Shown here one piece after another: positions 11,961-23,300 of a stretch of DNA of 64,000 nt (position 1 is the stretch's first letter; every line of letters starts with the position of its first letter). A model generated the notes under the pieces. That model was not told the origin of the DNA. It ran no database searches and saw only the letters and a program-made list of their open reading frames with translations. The stretch comes from Carya illinoinensis (lineage: Eukaryota; Streptophyta; Magnoliopsida; Fagales; Juglandaceae): the NCBI RefSeq assembly GCF_018687715.1, contig NC_056752.1, positions 44,352,501-44,416,500 on the forward strand, given 5' to 3'. A program made the translations under genes and the position numbers.

Positions 11961-14171
11961 CTTCGTTTTGACCAATAATGAGCACTTCAAGCCTTTCCGC
12001 AACAACACTTGTTACAACACCATTTTACACAGGTTTTCACAAGAATATGCTAATATGCTCATTTTTCCCTCAACAAACATGTTGCACTGAGAGAAGAAAG
12101 AATAAAAAGCATACCCAGGGAATGTCGAGGTTCAGAAGGAGGAGGAGCAATTCAAAACACATGAAGATTTTTCTATGAAAAAAGTAAGAATGGAGAAGAG
12201 TAGAAGTGGAAGAAAATATTAAGTTTCCAGATTTCAGTCGGTTTCAATCAGTGAGAGAGTGGTGATTTTCAAATTACTTGATTCAGAGAGATGGAACTTA
12301 GTAAGCAGATCTTCCATAATTTACATGATTCAGAGAGAATAAATCCACCAAGCGGTGGATTGATGTTTCAAAAGAAGACACTGTTGTATTTGGGATCGAG
12401 GCTTTTGAAGGACTAAACTGTGAGTTTGAAATGTATGTAGGGGCATAATGGGTAGATTAATATCAGAACTGAGAACATATTGCGGCTTTAATAGGACTAA
12501 ACCGTGATTTTGAAATGCATGTAGGGGCAAAACGGGAAGAAAATAAGGGCAAAAGCATAAATATGCGAATAAATTAAAGGGACAAAAATTGGTCAAAATT
12601 TACTATTCATTCAACCGAGGGACCAAAACATAAAACATGAATAAAAAAACAAATGAGGGATAAAAAAGGTCAACAAACAAAAAAGAATGGCAAAACTGTA
12701 AAAATGAGGACAGAAGATAACAAAACTAAGAGACAGAAAGGGAAAACAAATAGAAAAGCAAGGGTAAAATTGGCAGAAAAGACTTATACGACTCCTGCCT
12801 ATTTATTTCCGCTTAGCATATATAAGATATAGCTAGTGATATCAAAGTCGACTTTCTAGAAGCTTGATGATAATGGAGTTCATTTACAAGGGTGGCACCA
12901 ATAATTTCTATAAGCCAGTTGCCAAGTTGGGAAGGTTTTGTGGGTTGTCATTTTATGAATTGAGAATCATATAGTCACATTCCAATTTTTTTAAATATTG
13001 GCGGTGATTCACAATGTTAAGTTAAACAATAATAAATAAAAAATGACATAAAAACATTCATGTATATATAAATTGAGTTCTAAACATTTATACACCAGCT
13101 CAAATTGTTCATTCACATATAAAAACTTTGAATAAAAATTTTAATCATTCCCTTGCTCTCGTTCTAACCCTCCACATGTCCTCTAAGCTAGCCTCTCTTT
13201 TGGCATGCTCTTCTTTAACATTCCTAAATATAAAATTTTATAAGTGAAAAGTAAGTTCACAGTCCAATAAATAGGATTGATATTTAAGTTGGATGTAATA
13301 TATGAGCCTCATTTATTAAAAAAATAAAAAATAAACTGATAAGTAAAAATAAATGATAACTGAATTATGATACTTATAATATATAAAATAAAATTCATGT
13401 ACCATTTAAAGACACTTCTAAAAATTCTTTCTCATAAACTCCTCTTCATTGAGATCTACACATTTTCAATGTCTTTCGGTGTAATTATCATTTATTTTTG
13501 CTTTTTTGTTTAAGATCTACATTTTCTCAATATCCTTTAGTACTAGAGTTGCGATCCCCATACATTTCTCATGGAATGGGTCTGCATCTTCTCAAAGTCC
13601 TTCGGAATAGTTAGCCTCCCAGACATAATTTAGTAAATATTAACGTAAATTCCATATACATTTCATGAAACCATACTATAATTCACATGAAGTTTCAAAA
13701 ATAATCGTTTATATATAAATATGTCATGGCTACTTATGTGAAAATTTAGGCTCAAATCACACATTTCATGACATAATATATAATTTACTTTGATGCGATA
13801 ACACTTTATACATACTTAATAAAGATAAATAGCTCAGAAACTTTTAATAAAAATGCTAGACTAATCAAACTTATTTATCTTATAATTATACGAATTATCG
13901 TTTGATAATGACGGCAGTATCACTCAAAACCTAAATAAGTGATGTAATTCCAACATAAACACAAAATCACTGCAAAAATCAAACCAACGTAACATCAACC
14001 GTAAGTAAAAACAAACCCAAAATAATGCTAACTAAACTTAAAACCAAATTCAAAACACACTCGGCCATGACTTATTATAAACTAAGGTATAAATTTAATA
14101 ATTAAAACAAGATATATAATCATCACAGAACTGAAAATTATAAAACAAGATAAACTAAAGAAAATATTTTT
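11961..14171. other. Non-coding interval, repeat remnants, no gene seen
   Basis: This holds two loosely similar segments near 12400 and 12490 (GGACTAAACYGTGA...TTTGAAATG...GTAGGGGCA). From about 12.9 to 14.46 kb there is sequence resembling, in reverse, the non-coding element at 260-3200: the phrase CGGCCAT and a CCCGAAGCTT-like leader near 14440. No open frame with a domain is present. Confidence 0.35.
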
Positions 14172-14342
14172 TTATATGCTACATACAGTCGTGGAGTGTG
14201 CAAATGTCACACAATCGCTTTGAAAAAGAGTGGAGTCCACGATTAAAAAGTTAGTTTTTTTCACATGGATCCCGTATTAATTCATTTTTTTTAAAGAAAC
14301 TACACAGTATTTGCACAACCACGACTACAAGTATCATTTTCC
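14172..14342 (-). mobile_element. 171-bp foldback MITE, copy 1 of 3 (reverse orientation)
   Basis: Ends are ATGCTACATACAG...GTATCATTTT, in reverse orientation relative to copies at 30972 and 48383. The inner arms CAATCGCTTTGAAAAAGAGTGG and AAATTAATACGGGA-type sequence are shared with the other copies. The length matches within 1 bp. No clean target duplication is visible at this copy. Confidence 0.75.
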
Positions 14343-14843
14343 TTATATTATAAAAAACATTCTGGTGGTAGAAAAATAGGAGCTGGAAGATCTTGAAGAT
14401 AGATGATAACACTCGAAACTGAATTGGGTGCATTGGAAAGCTTCGGGGTTGGGATATTTATAGGCCCGAAAAATGCCATTTATTAGGAGAGGAAACCGAT
14501 GGCCGGAAATTAATAAGAAGCTAAGTTACGAACGGCGACAATGTACAAAATTTGAAGGGTTGGTGGCGCCTGAATCTTCTAGAGCTTCTCGACACTGTGA
14601 GAGGTATCATCTTTATAGAAATTTGAGAGAGAGAGAGAGAGAGAGAGACGTGGGCGGCACTGCAGGAATGAGAGAGGGTGGCTGTAATGTGCAATGAAGA
14701 AATGAGGAGGAAGAAGAAAGGCTTCTTGTTATTTCGTTTAAAGAAAAGAAACTAAACCTTCACCCATTTGAATTCGATCTCAACTTATTTCTTCTAATCG
14801 TTACAAGTTTTTCAAATCGCTGCTGCCATATTTATTTATAATT

Positions 14844-15341
14844 ATGGAGGAAGTTTTGTCGAGGTTGTTAAACAAGAGGTTGTCGGAGGGGAGGATTCTG
14901 CCTTTTTCACATCCTGTAAATGCCCTCAGAATTACACACTTTTTGTATGCTGATGATGTGGTGGTCTTTGTGAATGGGAGTACGAGTTCGATTAGGTGCT
15001 TAATGAGAGTATTGAAGGATATGAGCGCTGGACAGGGCAGAGGGCCGGTGAATTTTGACAAATCGGTTATTTTTTTCTCTAAGCATTTGACATATAGACG
15101 AACTCGGGAGTTGTTGATGGATACTGGTTTTTCTGAGGGCCAGTTCTCATTTACGTACTTGGGTGCTCCGATTGTGGATGGCCGGCTGAAAATTAGACAT
15201 TTTATGCTATTGCTGGAACGCGTTGAGAAAAAGTTGACTGGTTGGAAAAGCCGTCTACTTTCACAAGGGTGTAGATTAATTTTGTTGAGGCGTGTTTTTT
15301 CAAGCTTACCAATTCATTTACTTTGTGACTCAGATGCCTAA
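14844..15341 (+). pseudogene. LINE A reverse-transcriptase fragment
   Basis: The second half of a non-LTR RT domain. The YADD catalytic box is followed by TYLGAPIVDGR (the conserved YLG-P motif) and by the SRLLSQGCRLILL segment typical of plant LINE ORF2. The fingers and early palm are missing. Coding continues downstream in other frames, which indicates frameshifts. Confidence 0.8.
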
Positions 15342-15841
15342 AGCTGTGATTAGAAAATTAAATGGGTTGCTTGCAAATTTTTTCTGGGGAGAGCAAGGTG
15401 GTATATATAAACAAGAGGAAATGGAGATCATGGAAGAAACTTTGTGCGCCAGTGGAGGAAGAGGGTATTGGCGTAATAAATCTGGAAGAGGTGCAGCGCT
15501 CCTTATTTTTGAAGTTTGGGTGGAGCTTGTTGTCTCAGGACTCATTGAGGTCAAGTTTTTTCAGGGCGAAATATGTTAGAAAGGGTCACATTTCTTATTT
15601 TCTTTGTGTGTTGAGGAGAACACGGGTCGGCCTTTTGGAAGAGGATGGTGGAGGAGTTGCCAGACCTTTTGCAAGATTCTCGTTGGAAGGTTAGAGGCGG
15701 TCAAATATCACTGTGGTTTGATAGGTTCATGGGCCAGGGTCCGGTTTGTGAAGAGGTGGGAGAAGTTGAAGACCCGACTTTTAAAATTCGAGATTTAGTT
15801 GTGAATGATCGGTAGGATGTGGTCAGACTTAAGCTGCTGTT

Positions 15842-18270
15842 TTTTTTTTTCTTTTTTGTCAAACTTTTTTTTTTTTTTTTTGAAACAAAGAACCTCAATT
15901 TCATTTATGAATTCAAATTCTTACATCTCCTTTCAACATCCAGACTATGAATAATGCAGTCTGGTACCTCCTCTATCCAAATTTTTTCCTCTTCTAAACT
16001 TAAAGCAAATTTTGCCAAATTATGTGCAACTTTGTTCCTTTCTCTATAATCAAAATGTAAACTCCACTCTTTCCTATTACTCAAAACATCCCTAATATCA
16101 TCAACTAAGGGACCTATGACAGACAAAATTTCTTCTTCACTCTGCACTGCTGTTATGACTCCTTTAGCATCTCCTTCAAAAATCACTTTCTGCACATTCA
16201 ACTCGTTGCACACCTTCAGGGCCTTCCAAAGAGCATAGCATTCTGCCACTTCTGCTGATTGTACATTGAACTTTCTGTCACATGCTGCAAGCAAAGCCTC
16301 TCCATTAACATCTCTCATTATAACCCCCATTCCCATTTTCCCCCTCTTGATATCAAAGGAGGCATCTCAATTCACCTTTACATAGTCTTCTATAGGCCTA
16401 ACTCAAACTGCATTATGAACTGGCCTAGTCTTTAGTTGAGAACCTGCATTTTTCCTTCTGTTAGCCAGCTTAAACTCCTCCAGTACCTCTGCAACTGATA
16501 TGAGCAGTTTGTTTGGGCATGAGAGTCTATTCTCAAACACGAAAGTATTTCTTCTTAGCCAAACCTTCCTCATCTGTATGGCTACAACTTCTAGCTTTTC
16601 TCTATCAAGCCCTTCCATCAATTTTTCCCATAAAGCCATAAAATTCCCTTCAGCCCTTTGCCATTTCTGCAGTACACTCAATCTGTTTGCCCAGACATCA
16701 TTTGCTGTTTTGCATTCCCATAGTACATGCATCACTGACTCCACTCCACTATGGCATATAGGACAGCTGGGATCCTTCACTATCTTTCTTTGGTACAGGT
16801 TTTTCTTTGTAGCTAGTAAGTCATTAGCTGCCTTCCACAAGAATACCTTCACCATATTTGGCACTTTGAGCTCCCATATCTTCTTCCATTTATGATCAAC
16901 CTGTTTTTCCATAGAAGACTCCCCTCTGCTCCTTCTTATTTTGTCCCTCTGCAAGTAATAGGCACTTCTCACAGAAAAAAGCCCTTTCTTAGATGGCCCC
17001 CAAACTACCTTATCTTCAATTCTACCTTTGCATAGTGGAATACTTAGAATCTGTTTTGCCTCTTCTGCATGAAAGATAGCTTGAATCCTTTCTTCATTCC
17101 ATTCTCCTTTGTTCTCTCCCATTAATTCATCAACTGTTGAATCTACTCTTAGCATTGATACTGGTGTCTGAACTGAAAATGAAGTAGGTGTATTCAACCA
17201 TTTATGTCCCCATATTCGAATCTTCTTGCCATCACCAACCCTCCACCTCATTCCCTCCTTAATCAAATCTCGAGCATTCCAAATGCTTCTTCATATCAGA
17301 GAAGGTTTAGAGCCCAATTTTCCTTCCATGAAGTTGGAATGTTTGAAGTACTTCTCTCTATAGATAGCCGAGACCAGAGAGTTGGAGGACTGAATAAATC
17401 TCCACCCTTGTTTTGCTAACAAGGCTAGATTGAAGCAATTCAGGTCCCTAAAACCCATTCCACCCTTCCCTTTCTGCCCTGCCATCGTTTCCCACTTCCT
17501 CCATTGAATTCCCCCTTCCTACTGGTACTTACCCCACCAAAATTTTGAGAACATGTTGTTTATCTCATTACAAAGCTTCAGAGGTATTTTGAAAACACTC
17601 ATTGTATATGTGGGCAAGGCCTGCAAAACAGCTTTTATTAGAACTTCCTTACCAGCTTGAGATAGAAAGTTATTTTTCCAGCTAGTGATTTTATGCCAAA
17701 TCTTCTCTTTTAGTACTCTAAATGTGTTGAACTTTGACCTTCCTACAACTGTAGGAAGGCCAAGGTACCTTTCATAGCTTCCACATGCTACTGACCCACT
17801 TGCTTGCAAAATTCTGTTCTTAGTAACTAAAGAAGTATTAGTACTGAAGAAAATAGAAGTCTTGTCCTTGTTAAGGAACTGACCCGAGGCCTTTTCATAT
17901 GTCTTCAATAACTCTTGCAGTTTATACCACTCCTCAATAGAAGCTCTTCCAAACAAAATGTAATCATCTGCAAACAACATGTGATTTATAGAGAGACCTC
18001 CTCTTGTCACTTGAAAACTTTTGATTATCCCCCTCCTTTCTGACTGGTTTAGCAGACAACTTAGCCCCTCTACACATAATATAAAAAAGTAGGGTGATAA
18101 AGGGTTACCCTGCCTTAAACCTCTTGAAGGTTTAATAATTTGCCCCAGCTTCCCATTGACCAGTACAGAATAGGTTACTGAAGTTACACACCTCATTATC
18201 AAAGCAATCTATTTCTCACTAAAACCAAGTTTCTTCGTAACAGCCTCCAAGAAAAGCTCTTTTTAGTCAA
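15842..18270 (-). mobile_element. LINE B, 5'-truncated plant L1-type element inserted antisense into LINE A
   Basis: It is flanked by a perfect 15-bp target duplication, ACTTAAGCTGCTGTT, at 15827-15841 and 18271-18285. On the minus strand it has a 5' end inside the RT domain, a long open frame, and an A-rich tail read as poly-T at 15842-15885. The target lies within LINE A, whose sequence resumes in register after the duplication. Perfect duplication and a nearly intact frame make it the younger element. Confidence 0.95.
15905..18202 (-). pseudogene. LINE B ORF2, RT to RNase H, broken only by nonsense codons
   Basis: One reading frame runs the whole length without any frameshift. RT carries the FADD box (MLFADDYILF) and YLGLPTVVG. 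The zinc-binding CPICHSGVESVMHVLWEC region follows. The RNase H domain at 15905-16336 keeps ECYALWKAL and FEGDAKGVI. In-frame stops occur at 17519, 17291, 16403 and near 16367, plus one just upstream of 18202. All are explained by C-to-T or G-to-A changes in Gln, Trp or Arg codons, as expected from decay of methylated cytosines in a silenced young copy. Confidence 0.9.
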
Positions 18271-18512
18271 ACTTAAGCTGCTGTTGGGGGTGCAGAAGGC
18301 TAGTGTTGTTATGGTGCTAGCGGGGTCTTTGAAAAATGCTAAAGATATCTTAATTTGGTTACCGGAGAAAAATGGGGTGTTTTCAACAAAGTCGGCGTGG
18401 AATTTTGTTAGAATTAAAATGCCGAGATTTGATTGGGCAAAGTGGATAATGAAGAATCTGTTGCCGAAAGAGATGTCTATTTGTACGTGGTAAGCGACTA
18501 TTAATTGCGCGA

Positions 18513-18745
18513 TTGGGTTAGAGCGTTAGAAGTATTGAAATATATTGTAAATAGTAGAAAAAAATAAATAAAAAGTAATAATAAAATATTAAATAATAGT
18601 AAATAAATAAATAAAAATTAATAATAAAATATTAAATAATAATAAAAAATAATTAATAATAATAAAAGATATTTAAAAAATAATAATAAATTAATAATTA
18701 ATAATAAAATATGTCGAAAAGTATTGAGTACTCTCATTACCCAAA
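18513..18745. mobile_element. AT-rich MITE-like insertion within LINE A
   Basis: About 233 bp with opposing ends TTGGGTTAGAGCGTTAG... and ...ACTCTCATTACCCAA around an almost pure A/T core. It separates two parts of the LINE A zf-RVT region that are contiguous in related proteins. The inverted ends are imperfect and the target duplication is short or unclear. A second AT-rich break at about 18890-19060 may be similar. Confidence 0.5.
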
Positions 18746-20035
18746 TATTAGTGTGGATGAACAGGTGCTTAGGTTGGAGATACCGTTAGTTTCTCGCTGT
18801 AATTATTGTGACATGAGGAGGACTTGGATCATGCCATTTGTAAAGGGGAGTTTGCGTTGGTTGTTTGGAAAGGATAATGATACACCACCTGTTCATTTAC
18901 AACTTATAAATAATTTTAAATATAATAATATTTTTATATTATATTTTAACATGTCAAATCTTCAATAAAATTAAAATAAAATTTAAAACAATATTATTTT
19001 TTTACATAATAGTATGCAAATTGTAAATAAAAAATAAGTTTATCATTTTTCGTCTGAAAAAAGCTGTCAGGTGAGGTGGGGATTCCGTTCTTAGCGCAAC
19101 AATCTTGGCATGATAGGGTGCAGATCTGGTTTAATAGAGCTACACAACTGACGCAGCTGGGTACTCTGATGGGATTAATTCCTAATATTGTAGTATGGAG
19201 GTTATGGCAAAGGAAGTATGCTGCAAGGATGGAAGGTAGGCTCGAAACCGTTACGGAGGTTTGGGGTTCGATTAAGCATTGGGTGAGTGTGATTGCTGGT
19301 GAGATATCAAACGTCAAAAGGCTGTCTATTGTTGACTTACGGGTTCTAAAGAGTATGGACATTTCAGTTGTGAAGCAGAGGCCGTTGAAGGTGAAGATCG
19401 TTCGCTAGTTAAAGCAGTGTATAGTTAGATTAAAACTGATTTTAGACGGTAGTTACCTTGGGAATCCTAGGTCTGGGGGAATTCTTTGGAATAGGAAAGA
19501 GAACTTATTGTTTGCCTTTTCAAAATATTTTGGTACATGCACGAGCTGAGCTTCAGGCAGTCGTAGAGGGAATAAAAATCTGTCGACAGATGGGTTATTT
19601 TTCAATTGATATAAAATGTGATTCTTTAATTGTAGTTTCTTGGTAGATCGAGCCTGTACAGTGGTATTTTTGGGATTTTTGAGACCAGTGGATGGGTTTG
19701 TTGGTTGATTTTAATTTCACCATCGAGCATTTATTTAGAGAGGGAATAAAGTCGCCTATGAATTGACTAGGCTTGGTGCGCTGGGTGAGGGATTTTTTTT
19801 CTTAATTGCTGCTAAGCTTCCACATTGTTTGAGAGGCTTGTATAGGTTAGATAAATTGGGCACGGCCACATTGTTAGGCTTAGAGCGTGATGTTTCTTTG
19901 GTTTGGTTTTTATGTTTTGTTTGGTGGGAAGTTTAGGTTTGTAAAGGGATTTGTTTAGTTGTTTTCAAGGTTTTTTTCGGCCATAATTGAGAGTTTAATA
20001 AGTTATGGAGGTGTCATTCTCCTTTAAAAAAAAAT

Positions 20036-20175
20036 TAAATTAAATTTTCACACAAAATATAATAAATATATCAATCTTTTCAAATCTCAAAACAATTATA
20101 ATATTAAAAAAATAATATTCTAATAATATTTTATTCAATCTTTAACTTTTACGTTAATCCATCTCATCTCACAAT
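20036..20175. mobile_element. AT-rich MITE, family ending in ATCTCATCTCA, copy a
   Basis: Shares ordered phrases with copies at 42004-42203 and 63283-63512: AAAATATAATAAATA, TTTTCAAAT, AATATTTTATTCAA, TTTTAAC and ATCTCATCTCA. This copy is incomplete at one side, next to the LINE A tail and about 140 bp from the CPA-FAS stop codon. Confidence 0.55.
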
Positions 20176-20317
20176 GTGCGACATGACATTTCGGTCTGGC
20201 TGATATTTTTTTTTGTTCAGATCGCAAACTTTATATTATTTTCTTGAAAAAGCAAAGTCAACTATATAAGATGTCCAGGACGGAATGAATCTGAAGGTTT
20301 TGTCGTTGAGATCAAAA

Positions 20318-23300
20318 TCAAGATTCTGAAGGCAATGTTTGATATGGATTGCTAAACGCAGCAGCATTGCCAGGCCTGGAGAATACAATCTGCATCACAT
20401 GAGGCAAAACATGAATATAATATAATTGGCATTTTAGATGAGTTAATGATCAGAACCGCTTCAAAATGGGATTTGGCCAAATATAAATCTTTCAGCAAGT
20501 ACCTGATAATTTCCAAGCGTATGTGTCTTAAAACCAGCTGCACAGTAGTCGAAGTAATATTCCCATGTCCGAATGAACTTTTCATTGAACCCGAGAGTCA
20601 GGATTTTGCTGAAAGAACAAGAATTAATGCCGCAGAAACAAAATACAGAACTTCACCGCAGTCTTCACGTGATAACAATGCAAATTATAATAAACATTGA
20701 ATCATTCCTATTTCATATCAGGAAAGTGAATCGAGGGAATGATTACTTGGAAATTATCAGAACATTTGATCATTAACCAGTTATGTTGATACTCTTAAAA
20801 CAAATTAAAGTCCTAGCATGTATTAAACATGTGAATCCTTCTGCAAGAGTTGGAGACCTTTTTATCATTTGATGTATTATTTTCTTCTCTTAAGGGTCTT
20901 TTGGCCCTTCAAAGACCCTAATATTATATCTGATATCGGCGTTGCATGGGAAGCTTGAGATAAATAACTTGCTTTTTCTAGCCGTGATTTTTCTTACCTC
21001 TGCTTCTCCAGGAAGTTTTTTCTCCAATATCTGAGTGTTTGGTAGTAATGAATTCCTATGTTCTCCACATCCTCCACACTGCATTACCAAAAATCTATTA
21101 ATATTTTGGAGGATAAATATCAGAAATAAATGACAATACAGAGTAGATTTTGTACCAGAATCTAGATGCAGCAGCCATAGCTGATGTTACCCTACTTAAT
21201 GAAGGTACGCATCCACCGGGAAATATATACTCCTTTATGAAATCTGAACTTTGCCTGTACTCCTCGTAACGTTCATCTGGTATTGATATGAACTAAGAAA
21301 AGATCAACCGCCTTTAATGGTTAGCATAATTAATTTAAGTCCATGAGAGAGCTAAAGAGAACAAGGAAAAATACACTTAGCAACCATGGCAGTAAAATCA
21401 AATTGGGAATATGGGACAGTAGTTCTCGTCTCCACCATTACCTGCAGAACAAGAAGCCCATCTTCTCGTAATACTGATTCACAGCAACGAAAAAACTCTT
21501 CCATGAATTCATGGCCAACAGCCTCTAGCATCTCACTGGAAAAATACCATCATGTTATTTGTGGGGGATGTTATGGTCAGATATAAATTGACTGCCAAAG
21601 GAACTTACCATGATATTATTCTGTCATATTTGTTGGTATCAGGTAACTGGCGGTAGTCACAAAGAATAAATTTAATGTGGTCCTGGTAACAGGGTTGATC
21701 AGAATTAATTTCAATTAGGTGTTCTCATGATGATAGAAGAACCAGATAATGGAATTTCAACTCGCAACTAGACAGTAACAGAAGCAGGCATCTTCTTTTA
21801 TGAAGCACAGGTAATAAATTTATATAGTTCTTTATGCTGCTTTTTTCACTAACTATTCCTTGCAGGTTCCAACTTCCAATTCTTTCATATTTCTTGAAAA
21901 AGTGCAGGCAAGTAGGTCAAACAAAAACTATGAAAAACATATCTTATAAGGTTATTACAGTGAAGTTAAATATATACAATAGTATAAAATAAAGATCACA
22001 AACAACTTTTTGTTTTACTCAGCCACAAACAGCACATTTCACCTTCCAACATTTTCTACTTGTATTCAATACTCATGATATAGGCTTTTATAAGCAAAGT
22101 TGCATTCATCAAATTAGTACCTGAAGCCCAACTTCTCTCACTTTCTTCTCTGCAAATTTCAGCTGCTCCTTCGAGAGGGTGATGCCAGTGTACTTGCATC
22201 CAGTTCGTTTGACAACTTCTATTGCTAAACTTCCCCAACCACACCCAATCTCCAGAACTTCATGATTCTGATCTATTCTTGCCTAAACATATTGAAGTTT
22301 AGGATAAACTGAAGTAGCTTGCAACAAGGAAAAAAAAAAAAAAAAATCATATTTGATGAATCCCATTGAAGAGACTTACTTTTTCAATCAGAAGAGAGAT
22401 CTTCCTCAGCTGTGCAACCTTTAAATCTTCATCTTCCTTCTATGAAAGTTTTAACACATACATTTAATATAAGTTAAAGAAACATAAAATTATGCAATTT
22501 TTAAACCATACGTCATAAAATAAGTTTTCATCCTGACCTTGAAGACAGCACTGGAGTAAGTCATTGTTTCATCTAAGAACAGAGCAAAAAGGTCGTTACT
22601 CTGAAAAACAACAAAATAGGAATTGTAAGCTCCTTCCTGCCATGTACAAAATAGCTAACTGGGTTTGAATGCTAAAACCATAAACAAAAAGAAACTAGAT
22701 TACTGTTAATAAAAATCCTAATTACGTTAAAAGACACTGAATTTTGCTAATCTTGCACATTTTCCAACAATTCCTAATTGATAAAGAGAAAACCCCACTT
22801 AACATCTTTTTAGCCTATTCCCAACAACCATATGCACTTGGTACAATGCAGGAAAGTTTGAGGTAATAAATTCAAAAGCCACCATTGTTTACATGCTTTC
22901 ACCATGCCTCTGTGAAAGCATAGGTGTCGCATATGTTCTTCCACACCAAATATTTACCTGTTCTGAAACTATTCCTGCCAAAGCTTAAGTTCAGAAATCA
23001 TTATATGTTCCTAGACTTATTCAAAGACACCAATAAAAATATGAAGTTTTACAGGTCATATAATCTGATACCAGGTCATAATGACGAGAGATGTTCCTGC
23101 GGGCCTGTGTAAGAGTATTTTGCCTTGATACATGCCAAAAAAAGTACTTTGCTGATGCTATACTAGCTGTAAATAACAATGGAGTCCACCAGCCCCTGAA
23201 GTCAACAAAGGTGACAGTTCAATGTGATGCGATTGTGAACATTACTAGTAACACCACAGTTCAGGATTCCAGCTGGTTTGCCAGTCACAATATATCCCTT

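Larger units (their letters stand above)
14800..20034 (+). mobile_element. LINE A, old 5'-truncated plant L1-type element, split by LINE B and a MITE
   Basis: It begins inside the reverse-transcriptase domain near 14800, carries the catalytic YADDVVVF motif near 14950, and continues to about 15826. After the LINE B insertion it resumes at 18286 with the connector and the zinc-binding zf-RVT region (CNYC near 18805). It ends with an RNase H domain (ELQAVVEGIK near 19550) and a short A-rich tail at about 20025. Frames are broken by several frameshifts and stops. AT-rich insertions interrupt it at 18513-18745 and probably 18890-19060. It is inactive and clearly older than LINE B. Confidence 0.85.

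Noticed and set aside
14473..14697. 74-aa frame with a GA repeat
   Set aside because: The frame contains a GA microsatellite and no recognisable domain; it precedes the truncated LINE A.
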